A stretch of DNA of 64,000 nt from Luidia sarsii. Taxonomy: Eukaryota; Echinodermata; Asteroidea; Paxillosida; Luidiidae. Location of the stretch: NCBI GenBank assembly GCA_949987565.1, contig OX465103.1, positions 2,285,045 to 2,349,044 of the forward strand. The letters are read 5' to 3'. A program made the position numbers and the translations under genes. The notes beneath the pieces are model-generated. The model saw only the letters and a program-made list of their open reading frames with translations, was not told the origin of the DNA and made no database searches. How positions within the stretch are numbered: position 1 is the stretch's first letter; every line of letters begins with the position of its first letter. Below are positions 12,193 through 24,520 of this stretch, piece by piece.

Positions 12193-12505
12193 TGCATTTA
12201 CTTGCGACGTGATGTGTGCGGGAACGCTCCGCTTAAATTGCACCGTTTTGTTTTTTTAATCCCAAAACGCATTGCGCGCACAATTACTGCCAGGAAGTGC
12301 AACACAGAGTTTGTTTAATTTTGTCAGGAATGCCACATGCGCAGTGCGACCACATACACGTACATGTATGTACTGTAGCTAACCGCAATTGGCTCACTAT
12401 GAATTATTTGCAATGTGTGGAACTGTGTGGATGCGACAACAAAAACCCGGTTTTTGAATCTTGATTCAAATCGCGATTATTTTCGTAGCGGGAACGGCCC
12501 TAGTA
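12193..12505. mobile_element. Dispersed MITE-like repeat
   Basis: Shares its GCATTTACTTGCGACGTGAT core with 9555-9575. Ends near ATTCAAATCGCGATTATTTT and GCGGGAACGGCCCTAG, words usual at MITE termini, but the opposite end is buried in ACATGT repeat, so the boundaries are approximate. Confidence 0.45.
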
Positions 12506-12659
12506 AAAAGGTTTGGGCATCTGAAAGGTTGGCTCCTACTGGCCTGCCCTGCTGTTAATTACAGTAGCCGGGCAATTCTGTACACTCTCTGCAAATAACC
12601 TGATCCTTCAGACAGACAGGGTCAACAGAGATCGAAGGATTACAGCTGCCCGGTCACCA

Positions 12660-13150
12660 TTAAAACCCTTACCTTCCTAAATCCTCAGAAATCCTCTGGG
12701 CTAAAGCAAAGGACTTCAGAGGATTGAGGCTGAATAGGTTATGAAGATTCCAAGGATTTCAGAGGATTGAGGCTGAATAGGTTGAGAAGTTTGGAAGGAT
12801 TTCTGAGGATTGAGGCTGAATGGGCAAACTACAGGAGAAGGATTTGGGAGGATTTAGGCTGCATGGGGTTTGACTGAAATGAGGATTTCAGAGGATTGAT
12901 TCTCAAACTGCATTGGGGTCTGTAGTTATGCTTGGTTCCAAACCACACATTAATAGTCATCCCATGGGCAAACTCACCCACGAGCTGCTGGCCATTCCCA
13001 TTCCCTGGCTATGATTTCAGAGGATTGAGGCAGTGGGCACCACAGTTTTTGTGTACGGTGGCAAATTTCAGAGGATTTCAGAGGATTGAGGCTGGAAGCC
13101 AAAATTTCATACTCAAAATCAGAGGATTTCAAAGGATTCAGGTAGGTTCC
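12660..13150. repeat. Degenerate tandem repeat of TTTCAGAGGATTGAGGCTG
   Basis: At least eight imperfect copies of a TCAGAGGATTGAGGCTGAA-like word, spaced 25-60 bp, some as the variant TCTGAGGATT. The array is heavily diverged and no coding reading is convincing. Confidence 0.75.
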
Positions 13151-13482
13151 TAGCAAAAAGGGTCTAGGACATTAGGGTTAAGCGGCAATAATCAGTGAAT
13201 TATCCCCTGTGGCGACTGACTGACCCACACTGACCCATGACTGACTGACCCAACCTCCACAAACATGCTGAGGTCAACTGGGTTGCTTTCTTTGTCAGTA
13301 CAAGTAACTCACAATCATAAGTGGGGTCTTTCTTTTCCAGGATCAAGAGGTTCTCTAAGCAATGACTCAAATATGGGGGTCAAAATTCTGAGAAAAAAAA
13401 GTGCTTTCGGTAATAACTTTGTAGTCAGACACTGTCCTACAATCAAGATTGCCATGATGAATGATCATTTTCCAGAAATGCA

Positions 13483-13857
13483 ACGATGCATGCAATTTTC
13501 TGCATTTGCAGCACAACTGACTGACTTTCTTGTGAAACAGCTTCTGTGATTGGCCGAGTTGAATCCAGATGCCTGTGTGGCTCCTGCTGAGGAATGGTCT
13601 GGACTTGCAGTCGCTGAGGTATAAATGTAGCCTCTATTTGGTGGCGGCCTTGCGCTGGTCACAATCATAAGTGCACGATGCATGCAATTTTCTGCATTTG
13701 CAGCACAACTGACTGACTTTCTTGTGAAACAGCTTCTGTGATTGGCCGAGTTGAATCCAGATGCCTGTGTGGCTCCTGCTGAGGAATGGTCTGGACTTGC
13801 AGTCGCTGAGGTAAAAATGTAGCCTCTATTTGGTGGCGGCCTTGCGCTGGTCACAAA
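13483..13857. repeat. 192-bp direct tandem duplication
   Basis: ACGATGCATGCAATTTTCTG starts copies at 13483 and 13675, an offset of 192 bp. The copies are nearly identical through GGCCTTGCGCTGGTCACAA; the one difference I saw is GGTATAAATG in the first against GGTAAAAATG in the second. The near identity points to a recent duplication. Confidence 0.95.
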
Positions 13858-14208
13858 TCTCACCAATTATTGGTCGCAAACCATCTTGGGTGCAGCATCA
13901 ACATTGCTTGAGTGCTGACATCTCCCTTTGTTCCTTTATGTCCCAAATAAGATCCGTTTGCTTTTGCACACTGGAAAGAGTATACTAGGAGAGACACTAC
14001 ATGTACTATGTACATGTACGTACAGTAGATGTGGATGGTGTACTGCTTCTGAATCAACACTGAAAGAACATGGAATGAACAAGTACATGTAAATGAGTGG
14101 TGCAGTACAGTACATGCTACACTGTACGTATTGTCATGTATGCAGATGGTACAATATATAGCACATACACTGCACAAGAGTGCAGCTAGGTGAATCCAAG
14201 TGTTTTAC

Positions 14209-14355
14209 CTGAGTAGGTGGGTCTACGTGTACATGTACATCCTTTGGCCTCAGCTGCAAGTCAGGCTCCTTGATGCCCACACCAAACAAACCCAGCTGGA
14301 GGGCTAAGGGTACCGCCCACTCAGGGGGCTTATCCACAGCCTTAGACTTAGCCAT
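14209..14355 (-). CDS. Candidate alternative first coding exon (AHCYL-like gene)
   Basis: ATG with a favourable start context (G at -3, G at +4) begins 49 codons ending in phase 0 at donor CAG/GTAAAA. The peptide begins MAKSKAVDKPPEWAVPLALQ and ends VHVHVDPPTQ. An in-frame TGA lies five codons upstream of the ATG, so this is a self-contained first exon rather than part of a longer one. I do not recognise the peptide. Phase 0 and orientation fit splicing to 615-773, where a variable N-terminus would precede the conserved serine-rich segment as in AHCYL proteins. That link is inference; it could be a separate gene. Confidence 0.5.
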
Positions 14356-14359
14356 GACA

Positions 14360-15330
14360 ATGCCAAGTCAGTCCATCAAGTGAACACAACGAACACTGGC
14401 CAATCAATACTCACGGGAGAAACACATCCCCCACCCCCAAAGAAATCTTGCGACAAGTCGGCAAACTTGCTTCTTAAAAGTATACAAAAAAAAAGGAACC
14501 TTTGAAGGCAGCAGCATTCACAAATGTACCGGTTCTTGTCAAAATGAGGCCAACAGCTAGTTCCCTTGGTAGGGGCGTCCCACGATGCTCCCCGATTATT
14601 TCTTTCAAGAGCCTCCAGAAAAATTTGAAACTCCTCTAGAAGTATCAGCGCATCAGCTCAGCGGAAGGGGGTGGGCGGCCATTAAGAAGCCGGCTCAAGA
14701 TAGGACATCCTTGCATCTCCCCTGCTGTTGCAAATTGCTTTTTTTCTGTCTGTCTCTCTTTCTCCAGCTCTAAGATATCACCTGTGCGAGGTGGGAGGGG
14801 GGGGGAGGAGGAGAGCGATAGCCCGAGGCACCTTATCTGTCCTTAAATGGGCTTGCAGATCAGGCAGAAAAAGGCCTCCCCAATCTCGGGCCAGAGTTAA
14901 AAACTGTGCAGGATTCGATGCGCTGGGGGAGTCTCTCTTGCCGAATGAAGAGAACGACGCAAAACCCTTTCGGCTCCTGCTTCTTCATCGTCGTCGCCGT
15001 CGTCTCTGGAACAACACCGAGGAGACGGCAACGTGCGGAGTTGCAGCCCACCGATCAAATAGCTACGAAGGCTTTTTTTTTCTTTTCTGAAGCGTACTGT
15101 CGACGATGACATTCCAGGACCCAGCCAGAGAGTGGTCGACTCCGGCTGGAATCCGCAGAACAAATAATCACCCATCTGCCAACCGGGATCGCGCGGCAGA
15201 GGAGCGAGGGACTTCTGGACGGGGCCCCGCGTGTTTGGGTCTCTCGGTGAAGTCGGCGTCCAAATATTTACAGCGATGACACTGAAACACTGCCACATTC
15301 TGGGCCACAAGTTTATCAATCAATCATATG
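14360..15330 (-). promoter_or_regulatory. GC-richer region upstream of the 14209-14355 exon
   Basis: Base composition rises and CpG dinucleotides reappear (for example CATCGTCGTCGCCGTCGTC near 14985) directly upstream of the candidate start codon, against AT-rich and microsatellite flanks. This is consistent with a 5' untranslated region and promoter. No TATA box or initiator could be assigned with confidence. Confidence 0.35.
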
Positions 15331-18300
15331 GTTCCCATGAATCTTTGTAGGTCAGTACTTGCAAGCAAAGCTGATAAAGATTAGATGACTTTTCTATTGC
15401 TCCTGTGAAGCGGAAGAGCCGCATCATTTGTTTTGATTTGGGTTTTTTTTGGCAACCTTCTTCTTCTTCCTGGCACTGCCAAAACAGATAGAGAAGCACT
15501 GTATGGCATTCTTCACAGATTTGGAGAAAACGACCTTTCAGCCAAACTTTATGAACCGTATGAATCGTACATGACAATTTTCTGTGTGTGTGGGTGGACG
15601 GCCGGATGAAAGCCCCACTTGATCGTACATTTACAGCAGGCAATGAAAACAGCAATCCTCTGAAACAAAAATCAAACTGCAGGGATACAGAGTCCTTCAA
15701 AATTGTATTCCTGTCACTGTCACCACATCACAGGGATCCAAAGTGTCCGGTGAAAGGGGTCGAGACCTTCAAACAAAGAATGTACCGACCGAACACAGAT
15801 TTGCCAGGTGAAGGCAAATTATGCATTTGACTTTCCGAATGGGTACATGTACTGTAAATTGGCTTAGCTTTGTGAGCACAAAATATCAACCTCTATCTGA
15901 ATGTGCACTGTAGAGTTGTGCTCGATGCTTAACCATGAAAACCCTTGCTCAATAAAATAAGTTTGCAAGCCAAAGTTCGACTTGTATTGTAAGCTAAGCA
16001 GTAAGTACCCGATATTTGAATACAAGTCAAATGCAACAATCATCCAGTGAAATATGGTTGTCAATCTTGTTTCAAAAACAATGAAGAATGTTCGTACTTT
16101 GCAGGTTTTCCACAATTACACACATGTAAGCAGGGCTAGCAGATTGGGCCCATAGTGTTCGCCAGATGCCCTTGTCTGTATTACCGGTACTATTACGGTA
16201 CATGTACACAAAGTAAAGTCATGTGCAAGCATCTACATGTACATGTATGTCAAATTGTTTCACATTGTCCATTAGCTGCATTTCAGAGAAGCACGCATGT
16301 ACAACAATTTGAAAAGTAAAGAAGATCTGATTAGCTAAATGAAACTTACACACGAAATGTTAGACTGACTTAAAAGGCCAAGATACAAAACCTGTGAAAC
16401 TTAGAGGGTCGTGGGTTACATGTAGGTTCATCATTGGTAGATAGAATGTGTGTTCACTGTTCAGGAGATCTGCTGTAGATGCCACACAGGAATGGGTACG
16501 AAAATCACTGAACCAGAACAGTATTGAGATTTGAGAGTACATGTACGTTTGTGTTTGCATTGTCTAAAGTCTGGACTCGCTGGACAGACGAGTGACGACT
16601 TCTGAAGAAATGGCCCAAGTTTTTTCAGGTCACGTACATGACAGGTGTACATTTGAGATATTACAGACAGATAAGAATTGATGACACCAAATACTGGGGA
16701 AATTACTTGTACATGTACAGATGGTTTTCTCCCCAATACAGTAGTTGGAGAGTGGAGAGCCTTTGACATTTTGGTTCAGTCCAGGCACTTGTAATGCACA
16801 CGCGTAGAGTCCACATGGGCATGAGTACATGCGTTTCCCTTCACTCCCAAATGTCTCAAATGATTGTACTCGTAGCGGCAATCAGTTCAGTGGAATCTTA
16901 CAGCCCTCAGGAACCATTTTTTTTAATGGAAATCTAGGCAATGTACAGTGTATGTGTTGCACTTGCATTTGTACTGAGTACTGACCAAGGACCCCAGAGT
17001 CAGAATAGAGAAAATGCATGCACAAGCGTACCATTAAAAAACACACACCGTCCAAGACTGCAATAGAGGAAGTAACAGTGAGGTGATTGAGCCTCACACA
17101 AACCCAAGATTCATATGTGCACAGCAGATCCCCCTTTTTCCAACGAGATACATACATAAACGTGTACAACATGTACATGTACACTGTACATTGTAATGAA
17201 CAGTAATGTACATGTACATACATGTACTGTACTGTGTATGTACGTACACATACTTGTATTATTGTAACTCATGGAGAATTCAATTTCAATTCCAGAACCC
17301 CCGACATTTATTTCCATTCCATTACCGGTACTCACTTCACACTGCCTGTTGCATTTTCACGTCAATATCAAAATGAATTTTCCTTTGTTTGATATACATG
17401 TGTACAGTACATGTAAAATTGAATTAAACAGAGCGTGCTGTGAAGGTACCGGTACATGTATGAAAAAAAAATATATAAAAAAGAGAAAATTGATTATGAA
17501 ATTGAATTCTTATTAAAGCGTAATACATCAGTTAATTTACATCCATGTACATTGTACGTGTACATGTACATGTATGATGTAAAGAATAGTCAAATTGAGA
17601 ATATACCACACATACATGTACGTGTACTGTACATGTACACCGTAAGTACACATACATGTATTTATTCAAAATGGTACGATATACATGTACATGTACATGT
17701 ACCATAATGCAACACATATACATACATGTGCATGTACATGTACATGTAATAGGGCAGTTCTCCAAATTCCAAATTGGGAACCGGGGTTCCAAAATGGGAA
17801 TCGGAACCGCGGTTCCGCTTTATTTAGGAATCGGGTGCCCGCCTTTGACGGTTCCCACTTCACACGTACCGATTCCTTACTCTGTACAGTGTACGTGACG
17901 CTCACTCAACAAACGCGCAGTGGCCTGGAATCGAAACCGGTTCCAAAAATCCTGGAACCGCCCAAGCCTAACACTACTTTGCATTTAACTAAAAGTGAAA
18001 GACAAGTGTAGACATACACACATATAATGCCAGCATGCCTAAATTGACAAATATACAAGAATTTGGGAAAGGATCATGTGAAGGGCTTTGGTACCACTTT
18101 TGTCTCAGTTCTCCAAAATCTGGAGGAAAAAACCCACCAGTGGCACTTCAAACAAAGTCAACACTTCAGCATTGATCTTGTTTAGTACAGGACATCTTGC
18201 AAGGGGACAAACCAAAAAACCTCCGCTTATAATTAAACCCATTTCCAATTTCCCATTGGACTCTATTTTGTCAAGCTGCTACGACTCTATTTTGCAGAAG

Positions 18301-18969
18301 AAAGATACAAATCCAACGGCCACATGAGGTAAAAAGAAAAATGTTACTGCGACCTCGATGTACAAACTGACAGGCCAAAGGTGGTTGGTGAAACTCTCCG
18401 TTCATCAGCCATGATTACTCAACCGTGCGCAAAATGTGACATTTGACCAGTCATTCACAGAAAGATAGAGGCACCCTCAGTGGAAATACATTGTACAAAA
18501 GTTCAAATAATGTAGGAAGGCAAGGTACAATTACTTTCCGGAATGTTGTAGCGATTTACCACATGGCTGCATAGGAAAAAGTCCACAGCAATGAGAATTT
18601 TCAACAAAGCCTGAGCTGATTCCTTCTTTTTAAATGGACCGGAGACACAGACTTGAAGTCGGAGTTGAAGCTAACACTGAGAGTTTTGGAGAAGGCTGTG
18701 CTACATTTACAGTACCGGTACATGTACATTGCATACATGTACATGTGTACATGTGCAATGTACATGTACATGTTGTATGTATCACTCACCAATGCAAACC
18801 ACCAGGCAATCAGGCAAAGCACTGAGTAGACAGTGCTAACTACTTTACATGTACATGTACATGTACATGTATGTGCCAATACATGTGCCTAGTAAAATGC
18901 TGCCTATCCTGGGGCAAAGCAAAATTGATGGGAACATTTAATAAGAGTGGTTCCCCGGCAAGAACCTAC
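15331..18969. other. Intronic/intergenic stretch with scattered microsatellites
   Basis: No exon recognised. ACATGT arrays lie at about 17160-17240, 17540-17755 and 18720-18870. A TTCC/GGAA-rich stretch at 17755-17960 repeats GGAATCGG and GGTTCC words and may be an old element. The rest shows nothing I can name. Confidence 0.5.
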
Positions 18970-19470
18970 CTCGTTGTCCTCGGACCCATCCTTCTTACTC
19001 TTCTTCTTCTTGCCGCCTTTCACGTGGTTGTGGGCGTCCCTGTGCCCCGTGTTTGTTGGGGCGGGCGCCTTGGCGGCTTCCCCGGCCCCCTTGGCGGCTT
19101 CCCCGGCCCCCTTGGCGCCTTCCCCGGCTCCCTTGGCGGCTTCCCCGGCCCCCTTGGCGGCTTCCCCGGCCCCCTTGGCGGCTTCCCCGGCCCCCTTGGC
19201 GGCACCCCCGGCCCCCTTGGCGCCTTCCCCGGGCCCCTTGGTGGCTTCCCCGGCCCCCTTGGCGGCACCCCCGGCCCCCTTGGCGGCTTCCCCGGCTCCC
19301 TTGGCGGCTTCCCCAGCCCCCTTGGTCGGCACCTCCGGGTGGACCTCGAAGGTGCCGCTGCTGGCCCCGGCCTCGGTGGTCACCAGGCCTTTGCCCTGGC
19401 CGTCCGCCTGGCCCCCCCTGCCCTGATCGGCCCTGCTGGTAAAGTACGACGGATCCACACTGTCCTCCAT
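18970..19470 (-). CDS. Candidate long alternative first exon with GAGEAAK repeats
   Basis: ATG at 19470 opens 167 codons that end in phase 0 at a consensus donor GAG/GTAGGT. The peptide starts MEDSVDPSYFTSRADQ. From about residue 49 to 136 it is a run of ~14 heptads of the form KGAGEAA or KGAGGAA, and it ends with a basic-acidic stretch (KGGKKKKSKKDGSEDNE). The exon is low-complexity, alanine- and glycine-rich and probably disordered. In phase and strand it could splice to 615-773. Long-IRBIT (AHCYL2) also has an Ala/Pro-rich N-terminal extension before the conserved segment, which makes that plausible. The join is unproven and the heptad repeat itself has no homology I recognise. Confidence 0.55.
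19055..19330 (-). repeat. 21-bp coding tandem repeat
   Basis: About thirteen copies of a 21-bp unit (plus strand CTTGGCGGCTTCCCCGGCCC plus one base) encode the GAGEAAK heptads of the exon at 18970-19470. Because the period is a multiple of three, other frames also stay open, but only the minus frame with ATG and donor makes a plausible exon. Confidence 0.9.
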
Positions 19471-20060
19471 GCCACGGAATCACGCTCTCCACAAACAAAC
19501 AAAAACCAGAAGAAGATACAGAAATCCGTGCCAGAAAATGCTCTCCGGAGCTAACTGCCGAACACCGTTATTGGGTGGGGAGAAGACTTGGCGAGTCTAG
19601 CGGCGCGGTCAAAAAGGGAACTGCAAAAGCTGGGAGGGTTAAGTATTGGCAGCCGGGTTCTCCGTTGCGGCCAGGGGGTTATTAAGTCAGTTCCTGTCAT
19701 GTGGGCTTCAAGGAGGGGGAGGAGGAGGAGCAGGAGGGGGAGAGCCAAATCAACTCAACCCCAGGACAACTACTGCAGGGACACGGCTCAGGATTAGGTT
19801 ATTTTGGGATAGGGAGGGAGGGAGAAGGGATGAGACGGACATGAGTTCAACTTCTTTTCCCATCATGTAACTTCCCCTCAACCCCCACCCTCCCTCCAAT
19901 CCCTCTCCCTCTCTCAAAGAGAACCGCGGGATTTGGGGTGACCTTTCCGCTGAGGGGACCCCATCACCGGGTCATATCTGGGAGGTGGATGACTGTGCTT
20001 CCAACCTCCACTCTCGGGTACAGAAATGAGTCAACTTTTACGATACGCGGGCATTGCGGA
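19471..20060 (-). promoter_or_regulatory. GC-rich region upstream of the 18970-19470 exon
   Basis: GC-rich DNA with CpGs continues upstream of the ATG and includes purine-rich GGAGG stretches (19710-19745) before reverting to AT-rich sequence. It would fit a 5' UTR and promoter for the long first exon. No specific core element was identified. Confidence 0.3.
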
Positions 20061-20239
20061 ATGAATGCACAGCGGGAACTGACCTGTTTTAAAGGGGATG
20101 ATGCAAAAATCCCGGCAAACATTTGCCAATGACATGGTGTTTCATTCCAATACAGATGACTTGACTCAAATTGATGCACATCCTATAATCCTGTCAACAG
20201 GCCTGTCTGAAATGACACCATCTGAATTGGAATTTCGGC

Positions 20240-20600
20240 CACTTGCATGTACTGTACAGTGTACACTACACACACATGTACATGTACATGTACTGTACAT
20301 GTACAGTACATGAACATGTACATTGTATACGTGTACAAATACATATGTACAGTATGTACATGTACATGTATGGATGTACACACATGTACATGTATACTAC
20401 ATTCCCATGTTTACATGTACATGTACATGTACCGGTACATAGTACAGTACATGTATGCAAGTGTACTATGAATGCACACATACACGTACACGTATGTAAA
20501 CATTATGTACATGTACATGTACATGCACATGTATGCAAGTGTACACTATTAATGCACACATACCGGTACACGTACACGTATGTACCCGGACAGTTTGTTC
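20240..20600. repeat. ACATGT-type microsatellite
   Basis: Dense TACATGTACATG and TACACGTACACG units with interspersed CCGGTACATG. Same family as the arrays at 6-12 kb. A smaller array lies at 22500-22620. Confidence 0.9.
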
Positions 20601-21121
20601 ACATTGCCCTATTCCATTCCATCATGCAAAGAGACTGATGGGAATCTCTCTAAGCGATCCTTGGTTTTACAGTTTGCTTGGGAACCACACATTGGCAAGC
20701 CCCTTTAAAACTGAAAATTACTGGAGCTTAGAAAGATGGGGAAAAACATCTGAATCATATCCTGGATTCTGCTGCACTCCTGTCATATGGGAAGGATATG
20801 ATAGAACTAAACAGAACTTACTAAATAATTACCGGTACATGTAAACACAGGGGCCCACGTGAGACTAAGTCATGGCGGGGCGGGGGGGGGGGGGGAGGGG
20901 GGTGGAGTCATGTGAACCCTCACAATGACCTTCTTTCGCTCCCTTTTCCTCCTCATCCATCAAACATCTCTTTGTCACCTTCTCACTACTTTGTTAACCA
21001 CTTTGCACTGTAAACTACGAATTCGGTAGCAAGTTGCTAACTTGCTACACGTTTTTACAAATTTGCTTTCAAAATTTCTAATGAGCATTAGCATGAGTTA
21101 AGAGGGCGTGACATTTCCATC

Positions 21122-21207
21122 CCAGCAGGACCTTTCTAAGGCAGAAATAATTGCACACATTCTGCCTTGGAGAAAGGTTCTGCAAGGATCAAAACGTCTG
21201 GCCCTCT
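21122..21207 (+). repeat. Hammerhead-like foldback repeat, partial pair
   Basis: An inverted half arm (AGCAGGACCTTTCTAAGGCA) is followed 16 bp later by a forward arm TCTGCCTTGGAGAAAGGTTC and GATCAAAACGTCTGGCCCTC. A diverged tail with AGTCAGTAAACAGTGTGCAA is near 21370. Confidence 0.75.
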
Positions 21208-21656
21208 TAATTGTTGAAATGTACCATTTGATTATAATGTTCTAATATCGATTCTTGTATCAAGGTTGGCTTATTTACTGCTTCTTTGTGATCTATGGCA
21301 AGTTTGTGTAGAATTTTGCTCAGAGATGAAATATACAGTTAGTTGATTGATTGATTGATTGATTATTTGAGTCAGTAAACAGTGTGCAAAACATCTTGGT
21401 ATTAATCAAAGCTGCAATGTGTATTTTATGTTCCCGGCCATCAAATAGTCCATTTGGACGCCAAATTTGGGTCTGATGGTCTGGCTAGAGAGAAGAGACA
21501 TCAGAATGAAAGTGAAGGTCAAGTAATTGGTGCATTATACAATCCCAGCACTGCAAATATTCAAACATCAGAGGTTAAACTCTCACTTGGGATCGGGCAG
21601 TTCATTTTGATTTCGATTCAATTTTGTGCATGTGTACACAGTTGAATCTTCACACT

Positions 21657-22364
21657 GAGCCCTTTTCACACTATGAAAGTTCAACACGTGTTGAAACTTT
21701 ACACGGGTCCGATCCGTGTTGAATTCAACACGGGTCACTCTCACCATGGTTTCGCACTACGCAACGCGACACCGGCATTTTCTCAACCCGTGTAATGTTT
21801 CGACCTGTGTAATGCGTGATCGTTTCACACTACACACGGCATCGAACTTTCAACACGGGTCCAATCAGAAAACCCCCATAATGCATTGCGGCGATTCAAG
21901 CTGGGTTTGGATGGCACAGTCAGCCCAAATTTCTAACATTACCGCCACCTCCTCTTCACTCCAAGTCGGACGTTTTTCTGTCTTCGACCCCATTTTCAAT
22001 GGCAAGTTGCAACAAATCGAACTGAACACAACAAATCCGAACACAAGGATTCGCAGGTCAAAGGTTGCTACGGTATTTGTTTGTTCGTTGCACAGTACAC
22101 GCATGAGCACTCGGCCATCTCCCAACACGGGTCGAACTCAACCCGGAGACGTTCACACTACGGCCTTCAACACGTGATGAAATTTTCAACACGGGTCAAG
22201 AGCTCTCAACCCACCTCCCGAGCAGGGTTGGTTTCAACACGGGTCGAGCGCTCTACACGGGTCCGACCCGTGTTGAAATGTTGTTGTGTGAAAAGGTCAG
22301 TCATTTCAACACGGGTCCGACCCGTGTTCAACACGGAGATTTTTCATAGTGTGAAAAGCCCTCT
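21657..22364. mobile_element. Foldback MITE with CTTTTCACACTATGAAA ends
   Basis: The 17-bp CTTTTCACACTATGAAA at the left end is perfectly inverted at the right end (TTTCATAGTGTGAAAAG), flanked by GAGCC and GCCCTC. Internally, TTCAACACGGGTC and its complement GACCCGTGTTGAA recur many times on both sides, so the ~708-bp element can fold on itself repeatedly. No transposase fragment is visible. Confidence 0.85.
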
Positions 22365-23332
22365 GGATTTTGTGCGAAGGGTTACAAATAGCCGCAAAGT
22401 CAAAGACGGAGGAGGACACGGGGGAGGGGACGGGGGAGTTGACGGGGGGGGGGGGGGGGGATGGGGGATCACTTGATTATGCACATCTTGGCTCTTTGGC
22501 ATACTGTACATGTGTACATATTACATGTACATGTACATATTACATACTGTACATGTACATGTACATGTACATACTGTACATGTACATGTACATGTACAGT
22601 ACATACATGTACTGTACATAAGGAGGACCCACACAGCGTACCATTTATTAGGAGGTCCTTGTTTATGGATTGCACCAAGGCTCTCTTCAATGATGCTCCA
22701 CGCAAAAAAAAAAGTCCGCTCAGTAATGTCATTAGTCGGCAGGCACCAGGTTCCTCATCAGTTTCCACTGAAAATTTGATTATGTACACGTAAAAAGCCG
22801 GGTAGTACTAGTACTGGCGGGAAGAGTCCATTCCCCTCACACTATGCATACATGTATGTGTACGTACATGTAGTCTACGTACCCAACAATGCAAGTCTGC
22901 AAGAGAGCCTGGGGAATAAAAATACTGCTTGTGTCATTCTCATAATATGATCAAATAAAATATGCCTTCGGGTAAATTGAAAAGAATGGTTGCAACTTAG
23001 AAATCAATTATATTTGTATCTGTATTGTACAATCTCCTGTCTGTACAGTACTGACTTCTGTAGTGTAAAGACGGCTGTTTGTGATTAAATTTCCTCTAAA
23101 CAATTTCCGCCACAATTTATTTTTTGACTTCCTCCTTTCATGAAGGAGTGGGCTTCATCTACCTTCAGAAATTGAGCTACGGAGGCAGCCAGCCATGTGA
23201 AGAAGAGCGTGCTAGACATTTGACAAATGCACCGTGATGAGTGATGCTAGTCTGACCAAGTGCATCCTCCTGTGCTGCTGTTAGGATTCAACAACAAGTC
23301 ACTTGCTAAGTCCCCAAAATGACTTTGAGAAT

Positions 23333-24520
23333 GGGGAGGTAGGGAAGGATGGAGGGAGGGAGGTAGGGAAGGAGGGAGGGAGGTAAGGAGGGAGGGAGGG
23401 AGGGAGATGGGGAGGTGGGGAGGGAGGTAGGGATGGAGGGAGGGAAACAGGGAGGGAGGGAGGGAGGGAGGGAGATGGGGAGGTAGGGAGGGAGGGAGGG
23501 AGGGAGGGAGGGAGGGAGGGAGGGAGAAAGGGAGGGAGGGAGGTAGGGAGGTGGGGAGGTAGGGAGGTGGGGAGATGGGGAGGGAGGGAGGGAGGGAGGG
23601 AGGGAGGGAGGTAAGGAGGGAGGGAGGGAGATGGGGAGGTGGGGAGGGAGGTAGGGATGGAGGGAGGGAAACAGGGAGGGAGGGAGGGAGGGAGGGAGGG
23701 AGGGAGATGGGGAGGTAGGGAGGGAGGGAGGGAGGGAGATGGGGAGGTAGGGAGGGAGGGAGGGAGGGAGGGAGGGAGGGAGGGAGGGAGGGAGGGAGGG
23801 AGGGAGGGAGGGAGGGAGGGAGGGAGGGAGGGAGGGAGGGAGGGAGGGAGGGAGGGAGGTGGGGAGGTAGGGAGGTGGGGAGATGGGGAGGGAGGGAGGG
23901 AGGGAGGGAGGGAGGTAGAGAGGTAGGGAGATGGGGAGGGAGGGAGGGAGATGGGGAGGGAGGGAGGGAGGGAGGGAGGTAGGGAGGTAGGGAGATGGGG
24001 AGGGAGGGAGGGAGATGGGGAGGTAGGGAGGGAGGGAGATGGGGAGGGAGGGAGGGAGGTAGGGAGGTAGGGAGATGGGGAGGGAGGGAGGGAGATGGGG
24101 AGGGAGGGAGGGAGATGGGGAGGTAGGGAGATGGGGAGGGAGGGAGATGGGGAGGTAGGGAGATGGGGAGGGAGGGAGATGGGGAGGGAGGGAGGGAGGG
24201 AGATGGGGAGGTAGGGAGATGGGGAGGGAGGAAGATGGGGAGGGAGGAAGATGGGGGGAGGGAGGGAGGGAGATGGGGAGGTAGGGAGGGAGGGAGATGG
24301 GGAGGTAGGGAGATGGGGAGGGAGGGAGATGGGGAGGTAGGGAGATGGGGAGGGAGGGAGATGGGGAGGGAGGGAGGGAGGGAGATGGGGAGGTAGGGAG
24401 ATGGGGAGGGAGGAAGATGGGGAGGGAGGAAGATGGGGGGGAGGGAGGGAGGGAGATGGGGAGGTAGGGAGGGAGGGAGATGGGGAGGTAGGGAGGTAGG
24501 GAGATGGGGAGGAATGGGGG
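23333..24520. repeat. 1.2-kb GGGA/GGGAGGTA polypurine array
   Basis: Almost pure (GGGA)n with GGGAGATGGGGAGGTA variants. Runs of four or more GGG blocks make it a strong G-quadruplex candidate. Higher-order duplication is visible: the block beginning AAGGAGGGAGGGAGG near 23383 is closely repeated near 23615. Long proline/leucine/serine frames on the minus strand are compositional. Confidence 0.95.
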
